Assembly (NCBI GenBank): GCA_016722525.1
Contig: JADKJB010000003.1
Coordinates: forward strand, 1-64,000
DNA length: 64,000 nt
Reading direction: 5' to 3'
DNA from: Bacteroidota bacterium
Lineage (GTDB): Bacteria; Bacteroidota; Bacteroidia; AKYH767-A; OLB10
Position 1 is the stretch's first letter; each line of letters begins with the position of its first letter. A program made the position numbers and the translations under genes. Below the pieces are notes generated by a model. It made no database searches and was not told the DNA's origin. It saw nothing but the letters and a program-made list of their open reading frames with translations. This document shows positions 46,835 to 56,993 of this stretch, in pieces.

Positions 46835-47904
46835 TTATTGAAACACTATTTTCTCAAAATAAATTACTTGTCCTTTTTCTGAAATTCGCACTAAATATGC
46901 TCCTGGAGCAAGTTCCCTTTTTCAATGAAGTAAACAGATCCGTTTGCTTTTTTAGTGCTAATAGTTTGACCGGATACATCCAACAACTCAATACTGCCAT
47001 TGCTAATTGGAAAATCAAGAGTTATGGTAACTCGATTAACAGTAGGAATTGGATAAGGTGAAACTTGGTGATCAATAACTTCGTGAATCGCTGAAGAATT
47101 ATTTACAACATAGAAAACAACATTATTGGCTGCACCGGAATTTGGAATTCCAATTGAATCACCGGCACTATTAATTCCTAAATCAGCAGGGCTGCTTAAG
47201 CCGGTGAGTACGACAATTGGGGGATAGGAAAAGATGGAATCGGTTTTATTCAATGCACTGTTTCCCCATGCCGAAAAATACCAGTTGCCTTGCTGATCAC
47301 GAGAGATGCCATCGCAATTTGAAAGCGTTGTACTTAAAACTGTGGTAATGGTGGAATCAACTAAACTCATTGCTTGAACTGGAGCGTTACTCCCCCATGT
47401 GACAAAAACGCATCGGTTTAAAGCTCCGTCATAATGAATTCCGTTAGGCGATTTAATAGTAGTTGCCATTATATTGAAAGTACTTGTGACGGTGTTTACC
47501 CGATAAATTTTCTTTGCTGAATAATCGGTAACAAATAAATTCGTACTTCCATCACTCGTTATTCCATTTAAGAATGAAGCATTCAGATTTACATTAAATA
47601 CTAAGGCACCGGAAGTCAGATCGAAACCTTTTATCCGAGCGCCATCGCAACAATATAGAATGGACCCCATGATTTCAATTCCATAGGGACCATTGGTCAT
47701 ACCGGTGCAGAAATCAGTAAGGCTGCCATTAGCAGGATTGCAAATCAGTACTTTGCCACTGCTGCGCTGCCCCACTAGCCATCTGTTATTTACAGCATCG
47801 TATTCCACACTCTCCGGGCTGCTGAATAGTTGCGCACTGGCGGTAAGCTGGAGAAGTAGTAATGAAATGAAAAGAACTAATTTCTTTGTGAAATGCAGTA
47901 ACAT
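46835..47904 (-). CDS. NHL/SMP-30-like propeller T9SS cargo protein, one frameshift
   Basis: ATG at 47904 gives a clean signal peptide (MLLHFTKKLVLFISLLLLQL). The mature part is a beta-propeller of the SMP-30/NHL kind (SSPESVEYDAVNNRWLVGQR, GPYGIEIMGSILYCCDGARI, GITSDGSTNLFVTDYSAKKI). Near 46915-46920 one missing base splits off the tail: restoring a G reads EKGELAPGAYLVRISEKGQ and continues to a stop at 46835, completing a T9SS sorting domain that begins PYPIPTVNRVTITL. About 356 aa restored. Secreted protein with unknown ligand; no lactonase residues were confirmed. Confidence 0.78.
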
Positions 47905-48217
47905 AGTAGTATTTATTTTAAGGAATAAAATAGCAATCACAATTATTGTGATTCAGTGTGCAAGTTAAGTGAAATTATTTAGATTCGAAAAATATTTATT
48001 CGAATGAGGCGCAATTTTGTTTTAAAGATTACAACCTTCACTATTTTACTGGAAAGAAGTAGCAAGTAACTTGTATTACCTGAAGCTCAATGAGCTGCTG
48101 ATACTTATTTCAATTTTAAATAGCCTGCAACCCAATAAACTCCACAGTTAACGGGACCTGTCGTGATCCAGTAGTAGCAAAATAAGAATGGGATTTGTTT
48201 AGCCCGGAGCCTGGTCT
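47905..48217. other. 313-bp gap
   Basis: Nothing recognisable: AT-rich sequence with no coding frame of convincing quality, no paired promoter boxes and no hairpin with a T-tract. Confidence 0.4.
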
Positions 48218-48919
48218 TTACTTTGAAGGAACATTAAATATGAACCCAACGCCAAAAACATTTTCAATACTTAAATTCGGATCTTCTTTTAAATATTTAC
48301 GGATCTTAGTGATAAATACATCCAAACTCCTTCCAAGAAAATAATCATTCTCACCCCAAAGATCTTTTAATATTTCTTCCCGTTTCAAAACAACATTCCT
48401 ATGGTCGGATAAGTAGTTCAGAATATCGCATTCGCGTTCTGTAATTCTTTTTGTTTTCCCATTTATATGAAGGGATTGATTGGTGCAATCAAATTGGTAT
48501 TTACCTAAGGTAATAATTTTAGTTTTGTCAGTCCCATTGCTATCCGACATTCTACGAATAACCGCTTTAATTTTCCAAAGCAACTCTTCTTCATCAAAAG
48601 GTTTCGTAATATAATCATCGGCGCCAAGGCCATACCCAATAAGTTTATCTTCCTTTAAAGATTTGGCCGTAATAAAAATGACAGGTACTTTTTTGTCCTC
48701 CATTCGGATACTTTTTGCAACGGCAAACCCATCCGTTTTTGGCAACATAACATCCAACAGGCATAAATTAAATTGATGGTTCTTAAATGCAATTAATGCC
48801 AGTGCTCCATCTTTAGCAAGCACCACATTAAACCCTTCCGTTTCCAACAAATCGACTAAAAGGACACCCAAATTAGGGTCATCCTCTGCAAGCAATATTT
48901 TGAATTTTTGTTTAGACAT
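48218..48919 (-). CDS. OmpR-family response regulator, RprY-like, 233 aa
   Basis: Receiver domain (residues about 7-120) with the acidic pocket in AEDDPNLGVLL, phosphoacceptor Asp56 in NLCLLDVMLPKTDGFA, and the conserved Thr/Lys in VIFITAKSLKED and ADDYITKPF. A winged-helix DNA-binding domain follows (about 135-230: RITERECDILNYLSDHRNVV, LGRSLDVFITKIRKYLKEDP). The GYGLGADDYITKPF stretch and overall length resemble RprY of Bacteroides, an oxidative-stress and envelope regulator, so that is the closest guess. Its start overlaps the kinase gene by 8 bases. Confidence 0.87.
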   Translation of the reverse strand: MSKQKFKILLAEDDPNLGVLLVDLLETEGFNVVLAKDGALALIAFKNHQFNLCLLDVMLPKTDGFAVAKSIRMEDKKVPVIFITAKSLKEDKLIGYGLGADDYITKPFDEEELLWKIKAVIRRMSDSNGTDKTKIITLGKYQFDCTNQSLHINGKTKRITERECDILNYLSDHRNVVLKREEILKDLWGENDYFLGRSLDVFITKIRKYLKEDPNLSIENVFGVGFIFNVPSK

Positions 48920-50161
48920 AGGGGAAAGTTAGTAGGAATGTTGTACCCTTACCCATCTTACTTTTCAGTTCAATAGTACCATCATGCAATTGAACAATTT
49001 TTTTCAGGTAAGCTAAACCAAGGCCAAATCCTTTCACATTATGCACGTTACCGGTTGGTACTCTAAAATATTTATCAAATACCTTTTTTTGAAACTCTTT
49101 TTCTATACCAATTCCATTATCAGAAAATTGTACAATTAAGTTGTGCGCACTGTTGGAAGTTCGAATTGAAAGTTCAGGAAAATCCGCTGAAAATTTGATG
49201 CCATTGTCAATAAGATTGCATAGGGCATTGGTAAGATGAGTTTTATCACCTGAAATTGTAAAATTAGTGGCATCCAGAAATAATTTTAAATTGCCATTTT
49301 TATTTTCAATTTGGATATTTATACATTTTATGGCATCATGTATCAACTGATGAAAATTCAATTCTGTTTTCTGTAAAGGAATTTCACCTCTTTCAAGAGC
49401 GGTCATACTCAACACCTGTTCAACCTCAAGCCGTAATTTTTCATTTTCTTCAAGTATGATCTCAGAGTAGTGCATTATTTTGCTTTCCTGTTTGTTCATG
49501 GAGTCTTTACTGATCATTTTCCCGGCTAAAGCGATATTGGTTAATGGAGTTTTGAATTCATGAGTCATATTGTTTAAAAAGTCGGTGGTATGTTCCGATA
49601 TTTTTTTTCATTGTGCAGTGATAGTATAGTTCGCCAAAACAGGATCAGTACAACAACTATAAGAAATACAGAGGTAATGAATAATGTGCCCATCTCCGCA
49701 ATTATGAACTGCTTCTTCTCAGGGAGAATTAATTTTAAGGCTACTCCGGAATTGCCTGCAACTTCTTCCAATGTTTTATTGTAGTAGGAACTGCTAAAAC
49801 CGTTTCCGTAATTTGCAGCAGGGTTTGGATTTAAAACCTCAAAAGTATAATCGATATGAAAATTATAAAAATTCATGTAATAGTTAAAAATCGAATCAAT
49901 TTTAGCGACTTCACTTTTGCCTAGTTTGGCAGCGGGGACCGAAGTAGTGTTGGTATCTACACATGCTTCTATTTTTCTATAAGTTTCTTCATCTGACTTT
50001 ATAGCTTCTGTAGTTTTGGAAAGCACCATATTCGCCTTTTCGTTAAAAAACTCCTCTTTAATTTTTGCTGTTTGAAAAATCCAATTAACTTGAATTATCA
50101 ATACCAACAACAGGGCAATTGATGAGATGGTGATAAAAACGGATGTTCTGTTTAGTTTCAT
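48912..50161 (-). CDS. sensor histidine kinase, RprX-like, one frameshift
   Basis: The N-terminus has one transmembrane helix (VFITISSIALLLVLIIQVNW), a periplasmic domain of about 125 residues, and a second helix (LFITSVFLIVVVLILFWRTI). The cytosolic part has the H-box (NNMTHEFKTPLTNIALAG), N-box (LTNALCNLIDNGIKFS), G1 (VQFSDNGIGIEKEFQKKVF) and G2 (KGFGLGLAYLKKIV). The frame breaks in an 8-T run (49601-49608, A8 on the coding strand); a ninth A restores HNEKKISEHTTDFLNNMTHE, about 415 aa. It phosphorylates the overlapping response regulator. Resembles RprX of Bacteroides. Confidence 0.85.
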
Positions 50162-50329
50162 GGCAGCTCACAAATTTAGCCATTTTATTTGGCATTTAGA
50201 GGTCATTAACAACTCATTAACAAAGCAATAACTACTCAATAACAAATTCCTTCAAAATCATAAGTATCTTTGTATTCTAATTGACACTGACGGAATAAGT
50301 ATTTCTTACAATTTAACGCTATTTCAACT

Positions 50330-51609
50330 ATGAAAAAATGCTTCTCTCTTTTGGCTGTTGTTATTTCACTAATATCATGTGCCAGCAATCAAAACTCCGA
50401 AAATGTTTTTGCAATGGTATCAAACCGAAACAACTCCGCTGTTGGTGAATGGGTTAGTTCAGAGGCAACCACTGAGGTTTTTAAGGATGGGTATACCTTT
50501 TTGAAAAATCCTGCACAAGATACTTCGTTGCAAATAAGCATATATATTCGTAAAATGTTTGAAGACAAAGCAGGAAATCTCTGGTTCGGTACCTATGGTA
50601 TTGGAGTTGGGCAATACAGTATAGCAGAAACATCAGATCTAAGTGTGAAAGCGCTGAGTTATTTCACTATGAAAGAAGGAATGAGTGGAAATATTGTGAG
50701 GGACATTGTACAAGATGCTAAAGGCAATATGTGGTTTGCAACCAACGGAGGAGTGAGTCGTTTCAATCCTTCCAATAGTACGAAAGGGTTTACTAATTTC
50801 ACAGTTAAAGAGGGTCTCGCTAGTGATCAGGTGTGGAGTATTTTGGTGGATAATTCTGGAACTATTTGGTTGGGCACAGATGGTGGCGTTAGTAGTTTTG
50901 ATGGGAATTCATTTTCTGATTTCCCGCTTCCTCCTGCCAATCTTAAAGATTTCCCCGATGCTTATCCAGCGCCGAAATTAGTTACAAGCCTATTGCAAGA
51001 TAATGCAGGAAACATTTGGTTTGGAACAAATGGTCAAGGAGTTTATCGGTTGAATGTGGCAAATTCCGCTGCTAAAAGTGACAATTCTAGTGTAAAAAAT
51101 CAACCGGATTTAACACACTATCTTGTTAAAGATGGTCTTTGTAGCAACTTTGTTCAAAGTTTATATGAAGATAAAAAAGGTAACATTTGGATTAGCAGTC
51201 GTGATGGAGGAACGAGTTGTTACAATGCCCAGACCGCTGAAAAAATTCGTTCCGGTGGAGTGCTCATGGAAAATGGAAAATCAACACACAATGGAACTAC
51301 ACCATTTACTAATTTTAATGTTAAAATGGGTTGAGCACCAATTTTGTCTGGACGGTATATGAAGATAAGTCAGGCAATATCTGGTTCGCAACGGCTGGTG
51401 GAGGTGTGGATGTATATGATGGAAATAAATTTGTAAATTATACCAGAAAAAACGGCCTTCCCGATGATTATGTGCAAACTATTTTAGAAGATAAAGATGG
51501 AAATCTATGGTTTGGAACCGCATCAGGACTCAGCCGTTTTGAAATTCATATGCCGGAAACCGGCAAGGCGGGATTTATTAAATACCAAAAAACTACTTCC
51601 GGATGTTAG
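50330..51609 (+). CDS. two-component-regulator propeller lipoprotein, one frameshift
   Basis: Lipoprotein leader (MKKCFSLLAVVISLISC; lipobox LISC) followed by Reg_prop repeats typical of the periplasmic sensor half of Bacteroidota hybrid two-component systems: EDKAGNLWFGTYGIGVGQYS, QDAKGNMWFATNGGVSRFN, VDNSGTIWLGTDGGVSSFD and several more. The frame breaks at TT 51331-51332; adding one T reads KMGLSTNFVWTVYEDKSGNI. About 426 aa restored. It is divergent from the kinase gene, 168 bases apart, and a TATCTTTG box lies at 50265-50272 without a matching upstream TTG. It would sit in the periplasm or at the outer membrane and could feed a signal to the kinase. Confidence 0.8.
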
Positions 51610-51615
51610 TAGCGG

Positions 51616-52725
51616 TTACTGCTTATTTTTATTGATTACCTCCAACAAACCATTTTGAAACTTGTCATCATAGAGTTGCCAGAACATAATTCCGCCTAGT
51701 TTGTTTGCTAATGCGTATTTGGTTTTAATGGCGATTGATTGCTCATCATCGTAGGTAGCCAGCAATCTTCTCTTTACATTTATAGCATAGGGCGCCTTGG
51801 CCACTTCATCCCACTTTATTTCGAATCCATTTGCTACGGAAAGTGAATCATTCATAAATTTATAGGAGAAGGCATGTGAAAAATTACATGGCATATATAA
51901 ATCAACTGCGTAATCGGGTTCAATTTGGAAGAACCTACCATAAAAAGCTGCTCCTATCACTAGTTTGTTTGCAGGTACTCCCGCCTTTAAAAGTAACTGT
52001 ACCGCATGATCTGTTGATTCTATCTGTTGAGGTGTAGAAAAAAGTGGTGTGTGATGGCCGCTGAAGGTGCTGTAGCCATGTACCAGGTCGTAGGTCATAA
52101 TATTGATGAAATTGGTGAATGGAATTATTTCTTTCCACTCAATAGCAGATGCAATATATTCGGTGAACCCTCCCGCAGCAAAACTAATTTCAAAGGAATC
52201 GCCATTCACTTTTCTTAACTCTTTCAACAGTTCGGTGAAATTAGAACGATCCTCTGATCGGTAAGTATGATCGGGAAAGCCCTTTATGGCAGGATACTCC
52301 CAGTCTAAATCAATTCCATCTGTTTTAAAATAGTCTGACAGTTTCTTTACCGATTGCACAAAATCCTCACGACCTTTTCTTGTATTAAAAACATCCGAAC
52401 AAGTTTTACATCCTCCCCAACCCCCAAGTGACAACATAATTTTAAGTTGAGGATGTTCCTTCTTTAACTGAACCATTTTCTTAATTGTTGCGCTGTCGGT
52501 CGCGTTGTTGATCTGTAAGGAGTTTCCATTTAAGTTCCCAAAACAGAAAATAAGATGGGTAAGCTTATTCGTTTCAAAACTGTCAATAGGAATAGTTGAT
52601 CCGGCATAATATCCTACAACACGAAACCCTGAGCTATCCTGAGCGGTTAATTTTTGCCCATAGTTCATGCAAACAAACAATGCTACTAAAAAAGCGACTC
52701 TATTTATTTTCAATTTGCTTAGCAC
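51616..52725 (-). CDS. GH18 chitinase-like glycoside hydrolase, 369 aa
   Basis: Signal peptide-like start (KINRVAFLVALFVCMNYGQ) and a complete GH18 barrel. The SxGG strand is IMLSLGGWGG (97-106). The catalytic motif is DGIDLDWEYP (136-145), with Glu143 the acid/base and Asp139/Asp141 positioning the N-acetyl group. The MTYDLVHGY strand and the C-terminal GGIMFWQLYDD complete the active site. It would hydrolyse chitin or other N-acetylglucosamine polymers by the substrate-assisted mechanism, secreted or periplasmic. It has no T9SS domain or chitin-binding module. Intact, ending 6 bases from the convergent propeller gene. Confidence 0.9.
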   Translation of the reverse strand: MLSKLKINRVAFLVALFVCMNYGQKLTAQDSSGFRVVGYYAGSTIPIDSFETNKLTHLIFCFGNLNGNSLQINNATDSATIKKMVQLKKEHPQLKIMLSLGGWGGCKTCSDVFNTRKGREDFVQSVKKLSDYFKTDGIDLDWEYPAIKGFPDHTYRSEDRSNFTELLKELRKVNGDSFEISFAAGGFTEYIASAIEWKEIIPFTNFINIMTYDLVHGYSTFSGHHTPLFSTPQQIESTDHAVQLLLKAGVPANKLVIGAAFYGRFFQIEPDYAVDLYMPCNFSHAFSYKFMNDSLSVANGFEIKWDEVAKAPYAINVKRRLLATYDDEQSIAIKTKYALANKLGGIMFWQLYDDKFQNGLLEVINKNKQ

Positions 52726-53001
52726 TTTTTTGACTAGTTTTTTTTGTGATCAACTTGATAGGGTTAAAGTTCCTTTACCTCGTAAAAGAATCGAATAGTA
52801 ACGGCCAAATTTATTTGACCTGTTTTTGCCTGCAATAATAGGCATTTTTAGCTGAAATTGGATTTTTGCATGGCATACATACCGTGTCCCCCCAAAACGC
52901 CATAAAAACAGGATTATTGATCTTTTATTTATAGCAAAAGCAGCGTTATTGTTGGTTTTTTAGTCTTTAGAATATATACAATTCATTTAATTTGTATAGC
53001 C

Positions 53002-53800
53002 ATGAAAACAATCGCATTTAGTTCCAAACAGTTTTAAAATTAGAATCGTTTCTCTTTGCATTTTCACGCTGGTATCTTTTGTATCACAGGCACAAATCCT
53101 CAATGGGAGTTTCGAAAATGGATTTGGTGGGGATTTGACAAATTGGGAGTGGACCTGCGGTGCTCAATCGTTTAATAGTACTCCTCCAGGTGGGGGTAGC
53201 TGGTGCATAAAAGTTGCTGGTGGAAACTTGCAAGGCTGCTTTCCCGGATATGCTTATCAGAAATTACCTGCCATAACCAATGGACAAACATTTGTGCTTT
53301 CAGGTTGGGCGTATGCAGAAATATCACAACCCATTGGAATGTTTTTTGGTGTTGTAAATAATGGTGTTCTCACAACACAAGCGGGAGCAACAACCAATTC
53401 TGCTTCCTGGTCGGGGCTCACCTCGCAATCGAATTTTTCACTGGGACCAGATGATACAGCGGCAGTCATTTTATATGGAGGTACTACCACGGGACCTGTT
53501 CAAGGCTATGGTTATTTTGATTTAGTCACATTGAGTCCTGTCACCGGAGTTTCCCACGCAGAAGCAATCCAAAACATGCAACTGTTCCCGGTTCCCATGA
53601 ATGACCAACTTCATGTTGAATTTCAAAACAATCAACTTTCGGAATTCCTCTTATATGATTTGGGTGCTAGAAAACTGGAACACCATTATTTTTTAAATTC
53701 AATTACCATCAATACACAAAGTTTAGCTAAAGGTGTATATTTGTATCAATTGAAGAATAGGAACGGATCTGTTAAGAACGGTAAAATAGTGAAGAAGTGA
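53002..53800 (+). CDS. T9SS cargo protein with carbohydrate-binding-like domain, one frameshift
   Basis: ATG at 53002 opens the leader (MKTIAFS); an extra T at 53022-53023 pushes it out of frame, and removing it joins PNSFKIRIVSLCIFTLVSFV and a cleavage site SQAQ. The mature domain (ILNGSFENGFGGDLTNWEW ... GYFDLVTLSP) has the layout of a jelly-roll carbohydrate-binding module or choice-of-anchor domain with paired cysteines (CGAQSF, WCIKV, GCFPGY). A T9SS sorting domain ends it (LFPVPMNDQLHVEFQNN ... GSVKNGKIVKK). Divergent from the GH18 gene, so glycan or chitin binding is plausible but not shown. About 266 aa restored. Confidence 0.72.
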
Positions 53801-53849
53801 TAGCTATTTTTAAAAGTTCTAACCTAATACATTTTAAAATATCAAATTA

Positions 53850-54308
53850 ATGACTTTAGACATTCATAACAGAGAAGACATTTACAACAGATTAAAAAAT
53901 CTGGAACAAAACGCTAAGCCCGTTTTTGGAAGTATGTCTCCGCAGCATATTGTAGAGCATTTGGCTTTTATGTTGCAGGTTTCAACAGGTAAAAATCCGC
54001 AGCGTTTTTATTCAACCGATGATGTTGCAACAACGCTAAAACAGCAATTAATTTATTCTGATGCAGCATTGCCTCACAATATTAAAAGTCCTGTTTTAGG
54101 TGATCTGCCACCACCATTAATTTTTAAGGATTTGCAAACCGCAATCGAGAACCTAAAAAACGAAATGAATGATTTTGATGGTTACTATAAAGCCAATCCC
54201 GATGCAAAAAATATGCAACCTCGTATGGGCTTATTGAGTTTTCAGGAATGGACTACTTTGCATAACAAGCATTTTACGCACCACTTCAGCCAATTCAATT
54301 TGGTTTAA
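53850..54308 (+). CDS. DinB-like (DUF1569) protein, 152 aa
   Basis: Helical-bundle protein of the DinB-like superfamily, DUF1569 type: SMSPQHIVEHLAFMLQVSTG and the C-terminal WTTLHNKHFTHHFSQFNL supply the His-rich metal site expected of these proteins. Members are implicated in thiol or xenobiotic handling; some are bacillithiol S-transferases. No substrate is evident. Intact, 49 bases after the cargo gene on the same strand. Confidence 0.75.
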   Translation: MTLDIHNREDIYNRLKNLEQNAKPVFGSMSPQHIVEHLAFMLQVSTGKNPQRFYSTDDVATTLKQQLIYSDAALPHNIKSPVLGDLPPPLIFKDLQTAIENLKNEMNDFDGYYKANPDAKNMQPRMGLLSFQEWTTLHNKHFTHHFSQFNLV

Positions 54309-54405
54309 GAAGTAGAGACTTAATTAAAAACAGTTTTTTAATTGTAAAATATTTCATTGCAATTTCCCGAGCTTCTTGTACGTTGTATCAATACCTAGAT
54401 AAATT

Positions 54406-55083
54406 ATGAATTCCGACATTTTTTCGCAAGTTGATAATTACATCAGTAGCCTGCTTGCTCCTGAAGATGCTGTTTTAAAAGCTACTATCAGCTCCCTGGA
54501 TGTAGCTAATTTTCCTCAAATGAGCGTATCAGCAAATCAAGGGAAATTTTTGCAGGTTATGATGATTTTGTGTGGTGCCAAAAGAGTGTTGGAGTTGGGG
54601 ACGTTAGGGGGTTACAGCACAATTTGGATGGCCAGAGCATTGCCTGAAAATGGTAAATTAATCACTGTCGAAATAGATGCGGCTCATGGTGAACTAGCCC
54701 GGCAAAATATTGAAAGAGCCGGACTTTCAAATAAAGTAGAAGTAAAAATAGGCCAGGCAATGGATATATTGCAAACACTGATTGCTGAAAAAGCAGAGCC
54801 TTTTGATTTGATTTTTATTGATGCCGATAAACCGCCTTACACTGAATATTTTGAACATGCAATTTCACTTTCAAGACCCGGGTCTGTCATTATTTGTGAT
54901 AATGTTATAAGAGAGGGTAAAGTACTTGAAGCTACAACACAAGATGAAAAAGTTAAAGGCGTTCAACGATTGAATGAAAGTTTAAAGAATAATAAATTGG
55001 TAACGGCAACAATTTTGCAAACGGTAGGTGTAAAAGAATACGATGGAATGGTGGTAGCAGTAGTGAATAGAAATGATCATTAA
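54406..55083 (+). CDS. O-methyltransferase family 3 (COMT-like), 225 aa
   Basis: SAM-dependent, metal-dependent O-methyltransferase: VLELGTLGGYSTIWMARALP (SAM site), LITVEIDAAHGELARQNIER, FDLIFIDADKPPYTEYFEHA (metal-binding Asp), and SVIICDNVIREGKVLE (Asp-Asn pair). Substrates in the family are catechols, caffeoyl-CoA or modified nucleosides; the acceptor here is not predictable. Cytosolic, intact, with an ATG start. Confidence 0.88.
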   Translation: MNSDIFSQVDNYISSLLAPEDAVLKATISSLDVANFPQMSVSANQGKFLQVMMILCGAKRVLELGTLGGYSTIWMARALPENGKLITVEIDAAHGELARQNIERAGLSNKVEVKIGQAMDILQTLIAEKAEPFDLIFIDADKPPYTEYFEHAISLSRPGSVIICDNVIREGKVLEATTQDEKVKGVQRLNESLKNNKLVTATILQTVGVKEYDGMVVAVVNRNDH

Positions 55084-55104
55084 TTTTAATGTTATGTATT
55101 CGAA

Positions 55105-55939
55105 ATGAAAAATTATCACGACTATATTTTTTAATGATAGCTTGGAATTTATCAGCACTTTTGATGAATTACCACTTTGGAGTGCCTCCTTTGGTTTGAT
55201 GTTGCTGAAACATCTGGAAGTTGAACCGAACTTAAAGATTGTGGATATCGGCTCCGGAACCGGGTTTCCATTATTAGAACTTGCCGGGAGATTTGGTAAT
55301 TCCTGTAAATTTTATGGAGTGGATCCCTGGAGGAATGCCAATGACAGAGCTAGAAAAAAAATTGGGAATTATGATTTGGAAAATGTTGAAATAATTGAAT
55401 CTTCAGCAAATAGTATGCCTTTTGAAGCGGATACTATCGACCTCATAGTTTCTAATCTTGGTATCAATAATTTTGAAAATACGGGACAGGTGTTTTTAGA
55501 ATGTAAAAGAATCTTAAAACCTAATGGCAAACTTGTGCTGACTACTAACCTGAACGGACATTGGAAGGAATTTTACCGCATTTTTGAAATGTCGCTAGAA
55601 CAATTAAATAAACAGGAATTACTACCTGGACTTATTCAACATCAGCTACACCGAGGGACAGTGGACACTATTTCAAAACTTTATACTGAAAGTGGATTCA
55701 CTGTTAATCGTTACTTTGATGATAATTTTACAATGAAGTTTCAAGACGGAAGCGCATTCCTCAACCATTACTTTGTCAAACTAGGGTGGTTGCAATCATG
55801 GCGGGAACTTTTACCAAAGCAAGAAGTAAAGGAAATATTTTTGAAGCTGGAGGCGAACCTTAATGCTTTGGCACTTGCTGAAAAAGGGCTCGAGATCAGT
55901 GTTCCGATGTTATTTATGGAAGGTGTAAAAAATAAGTAG
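55105..55939 (+). CDS. class I SAM-dependent methyltransferase, one frameshift at start
   Basis: Motif I KIVDIGSGTGFPLLELAGRF, motif II region CKFYGVDPWRNAND, motif IV DTIDLIVSNLGINNFENTGQ and motif V ILKPNGKLVLTTNLNGHWKE identify a Rossmann methyltransferase. I place the start at ATG 55105 (MKNYHDYIF); the 6-T run at 55127-55132 has one T too many, and five T join IFNDSLEFISTFDELPLW. Without the correction the first usable codon is a TTG at 55142. Acceptor unknown. It follows the COMT-like gene by 21 bases and is probably co-transcribed. Confidence 0.78.
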
Positions 55940-56146
55940 TTTCGTGAATTTAGATGTTAAGTGAACTTATAAATAATTCCAGCTAGCTTAAATATACTTT
56001 AGGATATTAATACTAATTGCTTTTAACCATCGTTAAAAGATGTTACAATTTAGAACGAGTTATACAAAAAAATGTGCAATTAATTTCCTGAAATTTGTTT
56101 ACCAATTGTTTCAAATAGAGAAACTACTTCTATAAAGATTTTATTT

Positions 56147-56617
56147 ATGAATACCATCACCTATCATAGAGTTGGACACAATGATGTGCAAACACTAATC
56201 GACTATCGGACAGCATTTTCTTTGGAGCTGGCTGGAGAACATCCTCTTGAGATCGTGGATGCACTGAAAATTCAAATGAAAAATTATTTTGTAAAAGCCA
56301 TCTCAAATAACGATTGTATTGCCTATTTAGCTAAAGAAAATAGTGAAATTGCCGGAATTGGTACAATTATTTTGCGAGAACAACCGGGTAATTTTAAAAA
56401 TCCATCGGGTAGAGTTGGTTATTTAATGAACATGTATACCGTACCCAAATTCAGGCGAAAAGGGATTTGCACAGGGATTTTAAATTCTTTAATAAATGAA
56501 GCTAGAGCAATTGGGATTACCACATTCGAATTGCATTCAACCAAAGCAGGCGAAGCCGTTTATACGAGTAGCGGTTTCGAATTGCATAATGAACCCACTT
56601 TCAGAAAATATTTTTAG
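56147..56617 (+). CDS. GNAT N-acetyltransferase, 156 aa
   Basis: GNAT fold with the acetyl-CoA loop in YLMNMYTVPKFRRKGICTGI (motif RRKGIC) and a C-terminal HSTKAGEAVYTSSGF stretch typical of the family. Substrate not predictable. Intact, single gene, cytosolic. It ends 218 bases from the convergent DUF5989 gene. Confidence 0.82.
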   Translation: MNTITYHRVGHNDVQTLIDYRTAFSLELAGEHPLEIVDALKIQMKNYFVKAISNNDCIAYLAKENSEIAGIGTIILREQPGNFKNPSGRVGYLMNMYTVPKFRRKGICTGILNSLINEARAIGITTFELHSTKAGEAVYTSSGFELHNEPTFRKYF

Positions 56618-56834
56618 TAGGTCAACAGCTTCGCGTTTTTAAATAAACTATTATTGGAATTGAATTTTATAGCAGGACCGAAAAATTTAGTCATTTTTAT
56701 TCTGCGGTAACAATTTTTTAATTAATTTGGATATTTCTTTTGCCTTACATATAAAACGTATTCTGAGGAAAAAATGGTCGCAGTGGTTTTTTGATGATAG
56801 CTATTATTGTTAGATACAGGATGCAGGAATAGTT

Positions 56835-56993
56835 TTAAAACAATGTGTAAATAAATGAGCCTACCACCGATGACTGCGAAACTACCACTAATAAACCCAT
56901 CAATACAAAAACAACTATGAAAGGAATTAACCAAAATTTACGTTTCGACCAAAAATATTTTACCAGTTGAACCACCACATTGAGTCTTTCCAT
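56835..56993 (-). CDS. DUF5989 family small membrane protein, 52 aa
   Basis: Short gene overlapping the SxtJ stop codon (TAATG). The protein reads MERLNVVVQLVKYFWSKRKF, then a single transmembrane helix (WLIPFIVVFVLMGLLVVVSQ), ending VVGSFIYTLF. This matches the DUF5989 family, whose genes typically lie next to SxtJ and NodU-type carbamoyltransferase genes in polysaccharide and toxin clusters. Its role is unknown; a membrane partner for the carbamoyltransferase complex is plausible. Complete, last gene of the operon. Confidence 0.82.
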   Translation of the reverse strand: MERLNVVVQLVKYFWSKRKFWLIPFIVVFVLMGLLVVVSQSSVVGSFIYTLF

